Part shown: piece by piece, positions 7,775 through 16,423 of the stretch
How positions within the stretch are numbered: position 1 is the first letter of the stretch
How the letters are laid out: every line of letters begins with the position of its first letter
Source of the DNA: Collinsella sp. 4_8_47FAA
GTDB lineage: Bacteria > Actinomycetota > Coriobacteriia > Coriobacteriales > Coriobacteriaceae
DNA: 64,000 bases
Assembly (NCBI RefSeq): GCF_000763055.1
Contig: NZ_KN214139.1
Span: 1-64,000 of the forward strand
Direction: 5' to 3'
The notes under the pieces: model-generated
Databases searched by the model: none
What the model was told of the DNA's origin: nothing
Seen by the model: the letters and a program-made list of their open reading frames with translations, nothing else
Position numbers and translations under genes: made by a program

Positions 7775-8626
7775 TTAGTCAATCAGATATTTCTCGAATG
7801 CGGCCATGTTCTTGGCATCTGCCGCCGCCGGGTCATCGTAGTAACGACCGTCCGTGATTTCCTGGCCCAGCATGCCGTCGAAACCATGGGCGTTGAGCGT
7901 GGCGACGAAGGCGTCCATATCGTGCTTGCCATCGCCCCACACCAGATGGCCATACGGGTCACCGTCGATAAAGTGCATCTCGTGAATTGCCCCATCACCA
8001 AAGGCGGCAAACCAGTCCTCGAGCGTCTCGCCTGCAACGCCCATCGCGGTTGTATCAACCATGGGCTGTAAGTACGGGCTCGCGACCTCGTCAATCATGC
8101 GCTTCGCATCGGAAACCGTCGTCACAAGGTTGCTCTCCTCGGGACGCAGGCTTTCCATCGTAAGCACCAGACCGTGCTCGCCGGCATACTCCGCCAGAAT
8201 GGACAAGTGCTCGCGGCTGCGCTTCCAGGCTTCCTCGCGGTCCTCGTCCCAGTCGCCCCAGCCCGAGTTGATGGACATACGGTCGCACCCAAGTACCTCG
8301 GCAAGCTCAATGCCGTGCTTAAAGTACGCCAGGCTGCGCTGTTCATGCAGCGGTTTGCGTGCGCAATACTGCCAAGGATAGACAACATTCTCGGGGCACA
8401 GAGTACGATACCTAAGCCCACGGTCTGCAGCCTTTTTCGCCAAGACCTCAGCCTCAAAGTAGCCCGTATGGTCGAGCGTCACATGCGGCTCTGCACACCA
8501 CAGCTCAATGGACTCAAAGCCCAAGCGCTGCTGCACATCAAGGAAGTAATCGAACGACCACATGATGTAGTGGATATTCATGCCCGCAATCTGTTCGCGG
8601 TGCAGCGTCGGTTTGGATTCAGACAT
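7775..8626 (-). CDS. Sugar phosphate isomerase/epimerase, FrlC-like TIM barrel
   Basis: An AP-endonuclease-2 superfamily (xylose-isomerase-like) barrel of 283 residues. Metal-ligand positions expected for the family are visible: MESLRPEESNLV with the first Glu, VDTTAM with the Asp, EMHFIDGDPYGHLVWGDG with the His, and GQEITDGRYY with the last Glu. FrlC interconverts fructoselysine and psicoselysine in E. coli. Start ATG 8626 has AAGGAGG seven bases upstream. It lies one base after the amidohydrolase stop, so the two are translationally linked. Confidence 0.75.
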   Translation of the reverse strand: MSESKPTLHREQIAGMNIHYIMWSFDYFLDVQQRLGFESIELWCAEPHVTLDHTGYFEAEVLAKKAADRGLRYRTLCPENVVYPWQYCARKPLHEQRSLAYFKHGIELAEVLGCDRMSINSGWGDWDEDREEAWKRSREHLSILAEYAGEHGLVLTMESLRPEESNLVTTVSDAKRMIDEVASPYLQPMVDTTAMGVAGETLEDWFAAFGDGAIHEMHFIDGDPYGHLVWGDGKHDMDAFVATLNAHGFDGMLGQEITDGRYYDDPAAADAKNMAAFEKYLID

Positions 8627-8627
8627 C

Positions 8628-10211
8628 TTATGCCTCCTTATTTCGATCGAACACGATTTGTCCGTCCGACATCGTCATATCAACCGCAAGATCGCGTGCG
8701 TCGCGATAATCGAGGTCGAACACATCCCGATCGAGCACGCAGATATCGGCAAGCTTGCCAACCTCAAGCGTACCCAGCTCGTCTTCGCGCATCAGATCGT
8801 ACGCGCCCCCGGCAGTCCAAGCGCGCAAGAGCTCGACAAGCGTCAGCGTGTTGACCTCATTCACGGGCAGTCCGTCGGCGAAGAATCCGCCGCACGCGCT
8901 GTAGATTGACTCGCCCAGGCTCGGAATCAGCAGCGGCAGATCCGTGCCGCAGCACACTGTGCATCCGGAATCTTCCATGCCGCGGCGATTCCAGCTGTGC
9001 AAAAGTCGCGTCTCGCCAATTTGTCGACGCATCATCGACAGGCAATCCTCGCGCCGGTCCAGCGTCAGAATCTGCGGATAGACCTCGCAAATTCCACCTA
9101 ACTTGCCAAACTCGACAAGATCGGTCGGGTCAGAGTTCTCGAGATCGGTAATCGCATGGCGGCGAAGCATCCGTCCATGCTCGTCTCGAGGCAGCGAGGC
9201 ATAGAGTGCCACGGTGCGACGAACGGCGCCATCGCCCTGGCAATGCAAGGAATATCGGAAGCCGCCAGCATCAATTGCACGCAACTCGTTCTCAATCAGA
9301 TCCCACTCTGGCTCCTCGACGACCGTCTTGCCGGCAGCGCCCGCAGCGGCCGTGTCCTCATAGGGGTCTATCATCTCGGCAAGCCCCACCCATACGCCGC
9401 GATCGGTCATACGGTTGAAGCCAGAAAAACGAACGAACGGTCCCCGGAAGCGCTCTCGCGCCTCGCGGGCATATGCCAGATTTGCACCGGCGCCCACCGG
9501 CTGCGACATCATAGAGACGCGAACCGTCAGCTCACCAGATTCCTCACGGCGAGCCATTTCGTCGGCAAAGCCGTAGTAGTCATCAAACGCCATTTCCTTG
9601 ATGGCGGTAACGCCGCGCTCGTTAAGCATGCTCATGTAGTCCGAATACCCGGCACGCACCTCGGGCAGCGCGAGGAAATCGCTTATCATGCGCCAGATCT
9701 TCTCGGCATAGCACGCCTGGGGTGTAAAGCCGTATCGCGCACTGGCGGCAGCATTGAGAACGCAGGTCTCCGCTCCCGGTGTAAAGCAGACGACGGGGAT
9801 ATCGCCAAAACAATCGTCAAACACAGCTGCCGTATTTGCGTTCTCGGCATCCGATGCCAACGTTTCGGGTAGGTTGTGGCCAAAAGCCGCCGCGCAATCC
9901 GGATGATCTTCTTTCCATGCACGCAAGAGCGACACGGCCTCTTTGGCATCATCGATGCCGGACAGATCAGACCCCAACGTCCGCAGCGCCCAACCTGTAT
10001 AGAAGGTATGCACATCGATCAGGCCGGGCATGACAGTGCGGTCGCCCAGGTCAACTACCTCGTCCGCCTGGGTCAAATACGAAGCTACCTCACACTTGGT
10101 GCCAACAGCCTCAATTCGATTGCCACGGACCGCTACGAAACCTTCAAACGGCAGGTCCCCCGTACCGGTAAAGACGCTCTTAGACGTCAGGACCGTCAAA
10201 CGATCAGACAT
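8628..10211 (-). CDS. Amidohydrolase family 3 (YtcJ-like) with an altered metal motif
   Basis: Composite-domain amidohydrolase of 527 residues. The usual HxH after the PG-[FL]-ID strand reads MPGLIDVHTFYTG here, so His68 is present but the second His is Phe70. Further landmarks are YSLHCQGDGAV (a metal His), RRHAITDLE and CGTDLPLLIPSL (Asp). The C-terminal beta-sandwich segment GTLEVGKLADICVLD is intact. In this operon it may deacylate or open a modified Amadori compound; that is inference. ATG 10211 is preferred over GTG 10220 because AGGTGG sits eight bases upstream. Confidence 0.72.
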   Translation of the reverse strand: MSDRLTVLTSKSVFTGTGDLPFEGFVAVRGNRIEAVGTKCEVASYLTQADEVVDLGDRTVMPGLIDVHTFYTGWALRTLGSDLSGIDDAKEAVSLLRAWKEDHPDCAAAFGHNLPETLASDAENANTAAVFDDCFGDIPVVCFTPGAETCVLNAAASARYGFTPQACYAEKIWRMISDFLALPEVRAGYSDYMSMLNERGVTAIKEMAFDDYYGFADEMARREESGELTVRVSMMSQPVGAGANLAYAREARERFRGPFVRFSGFNRMTDRGVWVGLAEMIDPYEDTAAAGAAGKTVVEEPEWDLIENELRAIDAGGFRYSLHCQGDGAVRRTVALYASLPRDEHGRMLRRHAITDLENSDPTDLVEFGKLGGICEVYPQILTLDRREDCLSMMRRQIGETRLLHSWNRRGMEDSGCTVCCGTDLPLLIPSLGESIYSACGGFFADGLPVNEVNTLTLVELLRAWTAGGAYDLMREDELGTLEVGKLADICVLDRDVFDLDYRDARDLAVDMTMSDGQIVFDRNKEA

Positions 10212-10220
10212 CACAACCAC

Positions 10221-11684
10221 CTACACCGGAAGCATGCCAGAGATTGCCGTTACGATCAGGCCAAAGACGACCATGAAAATGAAGAACTTCCAAATGGTCT
10301 TCCACCATTGGCCAAACGAAATCCTAGCCACGGCAAGGCCGGCGACCGTCATGCCCGCCACGGGGCTGATGGTGTTGATGGTCTGGTTAGCAAACTGAAG
10401 CGCGGTGACGGCCGCCTCGGGATTGAGGCCCATGAGCTCGGTCAGGGGGCCCATAACGGGCATGGTGAGCGCCGCCAGGCCAGAACTCGAGGGAACCAGC
10501 AAAGAGAGCAGGCCAAGGACGATATACATAAACGTGGTGTAGACGGCGGCGGGTGCACCGGCAAGCGCGGTAGCGAGCGCCTGGAGGATGGTGTCGATGA
10601 TCATGCCGCCCTCGGCGATGACCAGAATACCGCGAGCGATACCGATAACGATGGCAGCGTACGCAAAGTCGGCGAGACCCTTAACGAACTCCTCTGCGAT
10701 CGTCTGCTGGTCAAGGCCGCCCAGGATACCGGCAAGCAAGCCCATGCCAAGGAACACGGCGGAAATCTCATTCATGTACCAGCCCTGGGTAACAAGACCC
10801 CAGACGATAATGCCCATACCGCAAGCAAAATCGATAAGCACGAGCTTCTGACGGATAGTGAACTCTTCCTCGATGGAGGCATCGGTCACGGAAAACTCAA
10901 TACGCTTGAGCTTATCGTCCTCGTACACAATGGACGACTCGGGGTTTTTCTTGACGCGCATGGCGTAGCGCATGGCCCATGCGATACCGACGGCAGTGAA
11001 GATGACCCAAGAAACGGCGCGCAGCCACAGTTGCGGATTACCCTCGATGCCAATGATGCCTTGGGCGATCAAAACATTAAACGGGTCGATGGTCGAAGCA
11101 CAATATCCCAGGTTAGGACCAAGGAAGCAGATGATGAATGCCGTCATCGAGTCATAACCGATACCCATCATGATGGGAATGAAGATGGCATAGAACGGCA
11201 GGGCTTCCTCAGACATGCCAAACGTAGTGCCACAAATGGACAGCAATGTCATCGTGATGGGAATGATGAGGATGTCCTTGTTCTTGAGCTTTTTAATCAC
11301 ACGGCTCATGCCGGCATTCAAAGCGTTGGTCTTGGTGATGATCGCGAACGATCCGCCAATCAATAAGACGAACGCAACGACGTCGGCAGCCTCTTGGATA
11401 CCCTTGGTGGGCGCTTGCAGAACCGCGAAGATATCCTGGCCCAGATTGATGGTCTCGCCGGTCTCGGAATCGGTGTAGTTCTTATCGACCTGTTCATAGG
11501 TTCCAGCAACGGCGACTTCACGCTCGCCCGCTGCTGTCGAAATCGTCTTGCGCTGATACTGACCAGAGGGAACGATCCAAGTCAGGACCGCAAAGACAAC
11601 GATCAGCAAGAACATGATCGTATAGACATGCGGTAATTTGAACTTTAAACGTCTGTTTGTCTTCTTCGCCTTCGTATCTGACAT
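10221..11684 (-). CDS. YfcC-family membrane transporter
   Basis: A 487-residue integral membrane protein with about 11-12 hydrophobic helices, of the YfcC / C4-dicarboxylate-type carrier family (ion-coupled uptake of amino-acid-like anions). A cytosolic KAKKTNRRLKFKLPH head precedes helix 1, and a soluble loop follows it (about 45-95). The re-entrant type segments FGMSEEALPFYAIF and LVPSSSGLAALTMPVMGPL are visible. ATG 11684 has GGAGG seven bases upstream; the longer open frame to 11879 covers promoter DNA. As the first gene of the operon it probably imports the glycated substrate, replacing FrlA. Confidence 0.8.
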   Translation of the reverse strand: MSDTKAKKTNRRLKFKLPHVYTIMFLLIVVFAVLTWIVPSGQYQRKTISTAAGEREVAVAGTYEQVDKNYTDSETGETINLGQDIFAVLQAPTKGIQEAADVVAFVLLIGGSFAIITKTNALNAGMSRVIKKLKNKDILIIPITMTLLSICGTTFGMSEEALPFYAIFIPIMMGIGYDSMTAFIICFLGPNLGYCASTIDPFNVLIAQGIIGIEGNPQLWLRAVSWVIFTAVGIAWAMRYAMRVKKNPESSIVYEDDKLKRIEFSVTDASIEEEFTIRQKLVLIDFACGMGIIVWGLVTQGWYMNEISAVFLGMGLLAGILGGLDQQTIAEEFVKGLADFAYAAIVIGIARGILVIAEGGMIIDTILQALATALAGAPAAVYTTFMYIVLGLLSLLVPSSSGLAALTMPVMGPLTELMGLNPEAAVTALQFANQTINTISPVAGMTVAGLAVARISFGQWWKTIWKFFIFMVVFGLIVTAISGMLPV

Positions 11685-11726
11685 AGATACCTCCAAAGAA
11701 CTCGAGACTGCATCGCATCTCGCTTC

Positions 11727-11749
11727 AACGTTTGCACAATGCAAACGTT
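11727..11749. promoter_or_regulatory. Perfect 10-3-10 palindromic operator of the Amadori operon
   Basis: AACGTTTGCA and TGCAAACGTT are separated by three bases. The site lies just downstream of the promoter at 11764-11792 and 43 bases before the transporter start, the position for a roadblock or repressor. The GntR protein encoded upstream is the obvious candidate. Confidence 0.7.
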
Positions 11750-11763
11750 CTATGACGTCCCAT

Positions 11764-11792
11764 AGATTACCAGCAGCTTTTTCCTTCATCAA
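11764..11792 (-). promoter_or_regulatory. Promoter of the Amadori operon
   Basis: On the minus strand -35 TTGATG and -10 TAATCT are separated by exactly 17 bases. Transcription would start just before the palindrome at 11727-11749. Confidence 0.6.
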
Positions 11793-11859
11793 GATAATTT
11801 CAAACTGATTGCCGCAACACGGTTGAACGGTTGCGTTCGCGCCGTGAACGGTATGGAAA

Positions 11860-11885
11860 CGCCCGGTGAGATGATCCACCGGGCG
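11860..11885 (-). terminator. Terminator after the GntR regulator
   Basis: A perfect 9-bp stem CGCCCGGTG/CACCGGGCG followed on the minus strand by TTTCC, 18 bases past the stop. It separates the regulator from the operon. Confidence 0.6.
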
Positions 11886-11902
11886 CTTCCATTCGCAATG
11901 TC

Positions 11903-12646
11903 CTAGATGTCAAAAACGTAGCGAGACCCAACGATCCGCTGACGACCGATGATAAACGGCCGCCGCTGCTCATCGAAAAAGAAGGCTTCCATATAAAACA
12001 AGGGTTCGCCAACGGGAACTGCCAACAGCCGAGCGACCTCGGGCGACGCGCACGCGATCTCGAGCGTGCACGGGTCGGTAAACGCGGGCGTGCGGCCCGT
12101 TCGGTTGCGCACGAACTCAAAAATTGATTGGTTAGATAGAGGTGCCGTTGATAGATAGGCGTTGTCCTCGTAAACGTATATGTTGTTCTCGAGCATGACG
12201 GGGACTCCATCGGCAGTACGTACACGCTCAACGCAAATCAAATCAGTTCCAACGGGAACACCAAAGAACTGCGCTTCGGTAGAATCTGCCGGCAGTATCT
12301 TTCTCGAAATGACGCACGCCCCCGGCTCCATTCCGTTAACGCGGCATGCGTCCGAAAAACTCTGGACGTCATCCTTCTGGCGAATCTTGCGCTTAAGCTT
12401 GGGGGCATTGACAAACGTGCCTTTCCCCTGCCGCTTCGTTAGATAGCCCTGCTGGACGAGCTCCTCAATAGCGCGTCGCACGGTAACGCGGCCAACTTTA
12501 TAGCTCTCAGCCAATTCGAATTCGTTGGGTATCCGCGCGCCCGCCTTGTAGGCACCGGAGTTGATTTCGTTTTTAATGATATCAATAACCTGTTGGTACA
12601 GCGGTATCGCTGCTTTACCATCAGTTAGCCCTTCAGTCGGTGGCAT
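11903..12646 (-). CDS. GntR/HutC-family transcriptional regulator (FrlR-like)
   Basis: An N-terminal winged helix (about residues 14-80: PLYQQVIDIIKNEI ... ARIPNEFELAESYKVGRVTVRRAIEELVQQGYLTKRQGKGTFV) joined to a UTRA effector-binding domain (about 95-240). Length 247 is typical of HutC regulators that sense phosphorylated sugars or amino-sugar compounds. A GGGAGAGGG sequence precedes the ATG. It sits directly upstream of the Amadori operon in the same orientation but has its own terminator, so it probably controls the operon through the nearby palindrome. Confidence 0.88.
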   Translation of the reverse strand: MPPTEGLTDGKAAIPLYQQVIDIIKNEINSGAYKAGARIPNEFELAESYKVGRVTVRRAIEELVQQGYLTKRQGKGTFVNAPKLKRKIRQKDDVQSFSDACRVNGMEPGACVISRKILPADSTEAQFFGVPVGTDLICVERVRTADGVPVMLENNIYVYEDNAYLSTAPLSNQSIFEFVRNRTGRTPAFTDPCTLEIACASPEVARLLAVPVGEPLFYMEAFFFDEQRRPFIIGRQRIVGSRYVFDI

Positions 12647-12796
12647 ATACCCTCTCCCAGCACAATTAAGTCTAAAACGGGCTTAAGGGCATTCAGCAAG
12701 TCCTTAAGCCCGCATTAGCATAAAGTATGCTTGCTGCCGCACCAAAATGTCGGGTATTTACTCATCAGACCCGAAAAACGCGCAACTACCGCGCTC

Positions 12797-13456
12797 CTAA
12801 GAAAGCGCGAGCAGCTCCGGCAGCTGGTCGATAATCTTGTCCGCGGCATCCTGGCTAAAACCAAAGCGCTCCTCGCGCTTGGCAATGACTGTCAGGCCGG
12901 CTCGCTTGCCGGCAGTGATGCCAGGCACCGAATCCTCGACGCAGCAGCAGCGATTCGCGGGCAGCCCCAGCAGGTCCAGCGCATGCAGGTAGATGTCGGG
13001 CTCGGGCTTGCTCTCCTTAAACTGCTCGCCGCTCACCACATACTCAAAGGCATCCGACAACCCGCACGCATTGAGCACTTCCTCGATGCTATTCATGGGA
13101 GACGAGCTGGCAAGCGCCACGCGAACGCCGCGGCGCGGCAGCTCTCGAATCGTATCCACGGCGCCTGGGTTAATCAAAGCCTGATAGTCGCGCGGACGCT
13201 TATGCGCCCACTCATCCCAACGGGCCAACGCTTCCTCGCCAGTTAAATGCCCCTTACCGGCGCGCTCAAACCAATCGACCAGCATACGCAGGAAGAACTG
13301 ATGCGAGGTACCAACCTGCCCGTTCAACTCCTCTTGAGTCAGGTTAAGCCCAAGCTCCTTGGCAAACGCGGCAGTCTCGCCCAGGTAGTAATACTCGGTA
13401 TCGACAATCACGCCGTCCATGTCAAAGATAACGGCGTCGAACGGAAATGCGGACAC
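12797..13456 (-). CDS. HAD-superfamily phosphatase/phosphomutase (beta-PGM-like)
   Basis: A class I HAD with an alpha-helical cap. Motif I IFDMDGVIVDTE gives nucleophile Asp12 and acid/base Asp14; motif II is ALASSSP, motif III is the Lys in FKESKPEPDIY, and motif IV is VEDSVPGI. The KPEPDIYLHAL pattern occurs in beta-phosphoglucomutases and sugar-phosphate phosphatases; substrate is not determinable. The GTG at 13456 has GGAGGG seven bases upstream. The longer frame to 13504 would run through the previous gene's terminator, so it is rejected. Length 219. Confidence 0.82.
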   Translation of the reverse strand: MSAFPFDAVIFDMDGVIVDTEYYYLGETAAFAKELGLNLTQEELNGQVGTSHQFFLRMLVDWFERAGKGHLTGEEALARWDEWAHKRPRDYQALINPGAVDTIRELPRRGVRVALASSSPMNSIEEVLNACGLSDAFEYVVSGEQFKESKPEPDIYLHALDLLGLPANRCCCVEDSVPGITAGKRAGLTVIAKREERFGFSQDAADKIIDQLPELLALS

Positions 13457-13471
13457 GGCACCCTCCCTAAC

Positions 13472-13497
13472 AAAAGGGCGCCCGCAAGCAGACGCCC
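13472..13497 (-). terminator. Terminator between the two HAD genes
   Basis: A GGGCG...CGCCC hairpin followed on the minus strand by TTTTG. Confidence 0.65.
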
Positions 13498-13519
13498 GAA
13501 CCATGCACTATCGGCGATT

Positions 13520-14362
13520 CTAACCCAGCAGCTTATCCAGCGCCACCGCAATGCCGTCTTCGTTGTTATTGGCGGTCACCATCTGGGCTACAGCCTTAAC
13601 CTCATCGACGGCGTTGCCCATGGCAACACCGGTGCCGGCCCACTCAATCATGGACTTGTCGTTCTGGCCGTCGCCAAACGAGACGACCTCGCTGGCATCG
13701 ATGCCGAGCTTGGGCAGGGCACCCTCGAGCGCGCGGGCCTTGTCGATACCAGGCGCCGTGTACTCAAAGTACCAGTCGGCCGTAAACATGCCCGAAAGCG
13801 TCTGCTTAAAGGGCGTATACATCTCCTCGTAATGCGCCTGCAGGTATGCCGGGTCGCCCGCAGTGAGTAGCTTGTCCACGGGATAAGCATCAGCGACCTC
13901 ATGCAGGCTCTCCACCTCGCGAATCTTAAGGTCGCAGGCATCGCGCTCGTATTTGACGATATTCTTCTGCGAGCCGTCCGGCAGTGTAATCATGCAGCGA
14001 TACGAGTCCTCTACATGCAGGTCACGCCCGAGCGAGATCATGGGGATCACATCATAGTTTTGCAGATGATCAATCAGACGGTGCAGCTCGTCAGCCGGCA
14101 TGGCCTGGTCAAAAAGAACCTCATCGGTCTGAGCGTCGACCACATGCGCGCCATTGAAAGCGACTAGCAGACCATCATGGTTTTGAAGGTCGAGCTCCTG
14201 CGCCAGAGCATGTAGTCCCCATGCGGGACGGCCAGAAGCCAAAATGAGCTTAATGCCCGACTCCTGCGCCGCGAGCAGCTTTTCGCGCGTACGCGGGCTG
14301 ATCACCTTCTGATCGTTGGTGAGCGTACCATCGATATCCATTGCGATGGCTTTAATTGCCAT
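13520..14362 (-). CDS. Cof-type HAD hydrolase
   Basis: A HAD phosphatase with a type IIB (Cof) cap. The nucleophile motif MDIDGTLTNDQ places Asp9/Asp11; ASGRP is motif II, the Lys of IDKARAL is motif III, and SFGDGQNDKSMIEWAGTGVAMGNA is the Cof signature. These act on sugar phosphates or pyridoxal phosphate and are promiscuous. Length 280 is normal. The start ATG has AAGGAGG upstream. It has its own terminator and a long upstream gap, so it is monocistronic. Confidence 0.87.
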   Translation of the reverse strand: MAIKAIAMDIDGTLTNDQKVISPRTREKLLAAQESGIKLILASGRPAWGLHALAQELDLQNHDGLLVAFNGAHVVDAQTDEVLFDQAMPADELHRLIDHLQNYDVIPMISLGRDLHVEDSYRCMITLPDGSQKNIVKYERDACDLKIREVESLHEVADAYPVDKLLTAGDPAYLQAHYEEMYTPFKQTLSGMFTADWYFEYTAPGIDKARALEGALPKLGIDASEVVSFGDGQNDKSMIEWAGTGVAMGNAVDEVKAVAQMVTANNNEDGIAVALDKLLG

Positions 14363-14851
14363 ATGTGCCTCCTTGCATCGTTTTTATCGCGCACTATCTT
14401 ATCCGAGCCGGGGCACGTTCGCACGGCGCGCGTATGACGGTTGCAAAACCACCCCATTTGAAACAAAGACAAAAAAGTACTTGCAAAGACGCGTTCCGAC
14501 ATATAAGTTGATAAAAGACCGCCGTTGCGGTTTTAAGTAGATCGAGCATATGAAGTTTGAGTTTTAGCGTGTAAGAGAAGGAAGATCGGCAAAGTACAAC
14601 CCCAAACGCAATGACAACTTAATGAGGTAACTGCCACATGTGAGGCACCCAGGGCATTGCTGTCTCGATTTTGAGCACGATGCCTTCCGCCTTGCATGGG
14701 CCGTTCCATCCCGCCCCTGCAGCAACTGCCTCACGGGCTCATTGAAAACCGCATAGCACCCCAACGTCAGCACATCACCCACGGCAAGCACATCACTCAC
14801 GACAACCAACACATCAACAAACAGCACGAACATCAACCGATTGGAGAAGCT
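14363..14851 (+). other. Long leader region of the TraG/ClpP cassette
   Basis: No gene is seen. It holds a promoter at 14469-14509, a small hairpin ACCGC-CGTT-GCGGT plus TTTT right at the expected transcription start (14518-14534), and then about 300 bases ending in an A/C-rich, G-poor stretch (about 14755-14840) likely to be unstructured on the plus strand. The 340-base leader is unusually long for this window. Confidence 0.5.
14469..14509 (+). promoter_or_regulatory. Strong tRNA-like promoter of the cassette
   Basis: The A-tract element AAAAAAGTACTTGC overlaps -35 TTGCAA (14481-14486); -10 TAAGTT (14504-14509) follows after 17 bases. The same element precedes the tRNA promoters at 51338, 53693 and 57163. 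Confidence 0.6.
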
Positions 14852-15742
14852 ATGACAAACCACCACGCTGAAGACGGCGATAAGAAAAGCATTCTGGATG
14901 CCCGCATTGAGCGAGCATATGCAAACGAATATGACGCCGCCTTTGCCGCCGCGACCATCAAGAACTACGCGTCGCTACCGCTCGCGACGATCTTGGCCGA
15001 TCACCCTCAACTGCTGAAGCGCTGCACAAAGATCATGGGCGACCCCGACATTCGCAAGCTGACAGACCCCTATGCCCCAAAACGCGACAACGATTCGCAC
15101 GTTCTTACCGTAGGCTGCCTAGCCCATATGCTTACGGCGCTCGACACGAAACTCAAGCTCGAATGGGAACCCGACGAGCGTCATGAACTCGAAAGCAAGC
15201 GGAACACCCTGCGCACCGCACTGTTCCTTCCGTTGGACGGCCTCAAGCGCTGCAACGTCGAGCTCAATACACAGGCGCGGCAAAAGCCCGGGACCACGGG
15301 GCAGAAAACTCCAAGACCCCATGCGGCCATCGTCGACCGCAACCGATATAACCACATGACCGCGCACTTTTCCGCCGAGGGAGCAGCCATAAGGACGCTG
15401 GTCGACCTGCTGTGCCTCCTGAGCATCAACGAGCTATTTGAGGGCTATCTCGCCCTTGTTCCCGCGACGGCGCCCAAGTCGGTAGCAAAGATCATCGAGA
15501 CCTGCAGACGCCAGTTTGAGCGCCATCGCAATGGCAGCGAGATGAACGCCAGCATCGCGCAGTACTACGCGGCTCATTACAAAAATGACGGATGTGCCCC
15601 TGTCGAGCATCAGCTGCGGCTCGCCTACACCACGCCCACCGCAACGCTCCATCGCTTTGGAGCCCTTGGCGCTTGCGAGCCGCACGAACAGGCAGCCTGT
15701 CCCACAACCGAGCTCGATCTCAGGCTTGGACGAACCCTGTAG
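14852..15742 (+). CDS. Unrecognised protein, first gene of the TraG/ClpP cassette
   Basis: A soluble-looking protein of 296 residues without signal peptide, membrane helix or known motif. It is rich in Ala, Leu, Arg and His, mostly helical in character, with several Cys pairs. ATG 14852 has GGAG five bases before; the open frame up to 14696 is leader. The next gene, a ClpP-like protease, begins 63 bases later, and the TraG-like ATPase overlaps that one. Position and strand suggest a partner or substrate of the conjugation-like machinery. No function is assigned. Confidence 0.7.
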   Translation: MTNHHAEDGDKKSILDARIERAYANEYDAAFAAATIKNYASLPLATILADHPQLLKRCTKIMGDPDIRKLTDPYAPKRDNDSHVLTVGCLAHMLTALDTKLKLEWEPDERHELESKRNTLRTALFLPLDGLKRCNVELNTQARQKPGTTGQKTPRPHAAIVDRNRYNHMTAHFSAEGAAIRTLVDLLCLLSINELFEGYLALVPATAPKSVAKIIETCRRQFERHRNGSEMNASIAQYYAAHYKNDGCAPVEHQLRLAYTTPTATLHRFGALGACEPHEQAACPTTELDLRLGRTL

Positions 15743-15805
15743 CCCGCCAGCCCCTCCGCGGGCAACAATCCTATTCCACAACACAACCAACAGAAAGGAG
15801 TCCTC

Positions 15806-16423
15806 ATGGACACCAATCACTCCCCCATCATCAGCCCCCTCACCATGCGTGAATCCGCCCGAGGTATCACGCTCACCAGCATTTACGATGAGATGCTCGC
15901 CCGTCGCGAGCTCTCCGTCATGGGAAACATCAAAACCCCGATGGCCCACGACCTATGCCAGCAGATCCGCCTGCTCGATGCCACCGACCCCAGCCGCCCC
16001 ATCACCATATTTGTCGCCAGCGCCGGCGGAAGCGTGCGATCGGGTCTTGCGATCTATGACGCCATGCGCCTCGCATCGTGCCCCATCCGCACTGTCTGCC
16101 TGGAATTCGCCGCGTCCATGGGCGCTGTGATCTTTATGGGCGGCGACGATCGCCGTATGGCGCCCCATGCAGAGCTCATGATTCACGACCCACTGATCCC
16201 CCAGGGGGCAGGCGGCTCGGCACTTGCGCTGCAGGAAACCAGCCGGCGTCTCATGCAGACCCGCAAGACCCTCACGCAAATCCTCTCGGACCGCAGCGGC
16301 CTCACGCCCAAGCGCATCCAGTCCCTCACTGCAAAAGACACCTACCTTTCGGCCGAGCGCGCCGTCGAGCTCGGCTTTGCCCACGAAATCCTCTCGACCA
16401 CCAAGGAGGTCGCCCATGTCTAA
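15806..16423 (+). CDS. ClpP-family serine protease
   Basis: A 205-residue caseinolytic-protease fold with the full catalytic set: Ser104 in EFAASMG, His127 in ELMIHDP, Asp178 in TAKDTYLS, and the oxyanion segment AGGSVRSG (73-80). The ending SAERAVELGFAHEI is the ClpP C-terminal signature. The N-terminal 35 residues do not match the axial loop of housekeeping ClpP. It sits inside a cassette with a VirD4/TraG-like ATPase, as in ClpP-like proteases of mobile elements and phage heads. AAAGGAG precedes the ATG. Confidence 0.85.
   Translation: MDTNHSPIISPLTMRESARGITLTSIYDEMLARRELSVMGNIKTPMAHDLCQQIRLLDATDPSRPITIFVASAGGSVRSGLAIYDAMRLASCPIRTVCLEFAASMGAVIFMGGDDRRMAPHAELMIHDPLIPQGAGGSALALQETSRRLMQTRKTLTQILSDRSGLTPKRIQSLTAKDTYLSAERAVELGFAHEILSTTKEVAHV

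Noticed and set aside
11727-11749. cre site for CcpA
   Set aside because: Symmetry is perfect but the cre consensus TGNAANCGNTNNCA does not fit.
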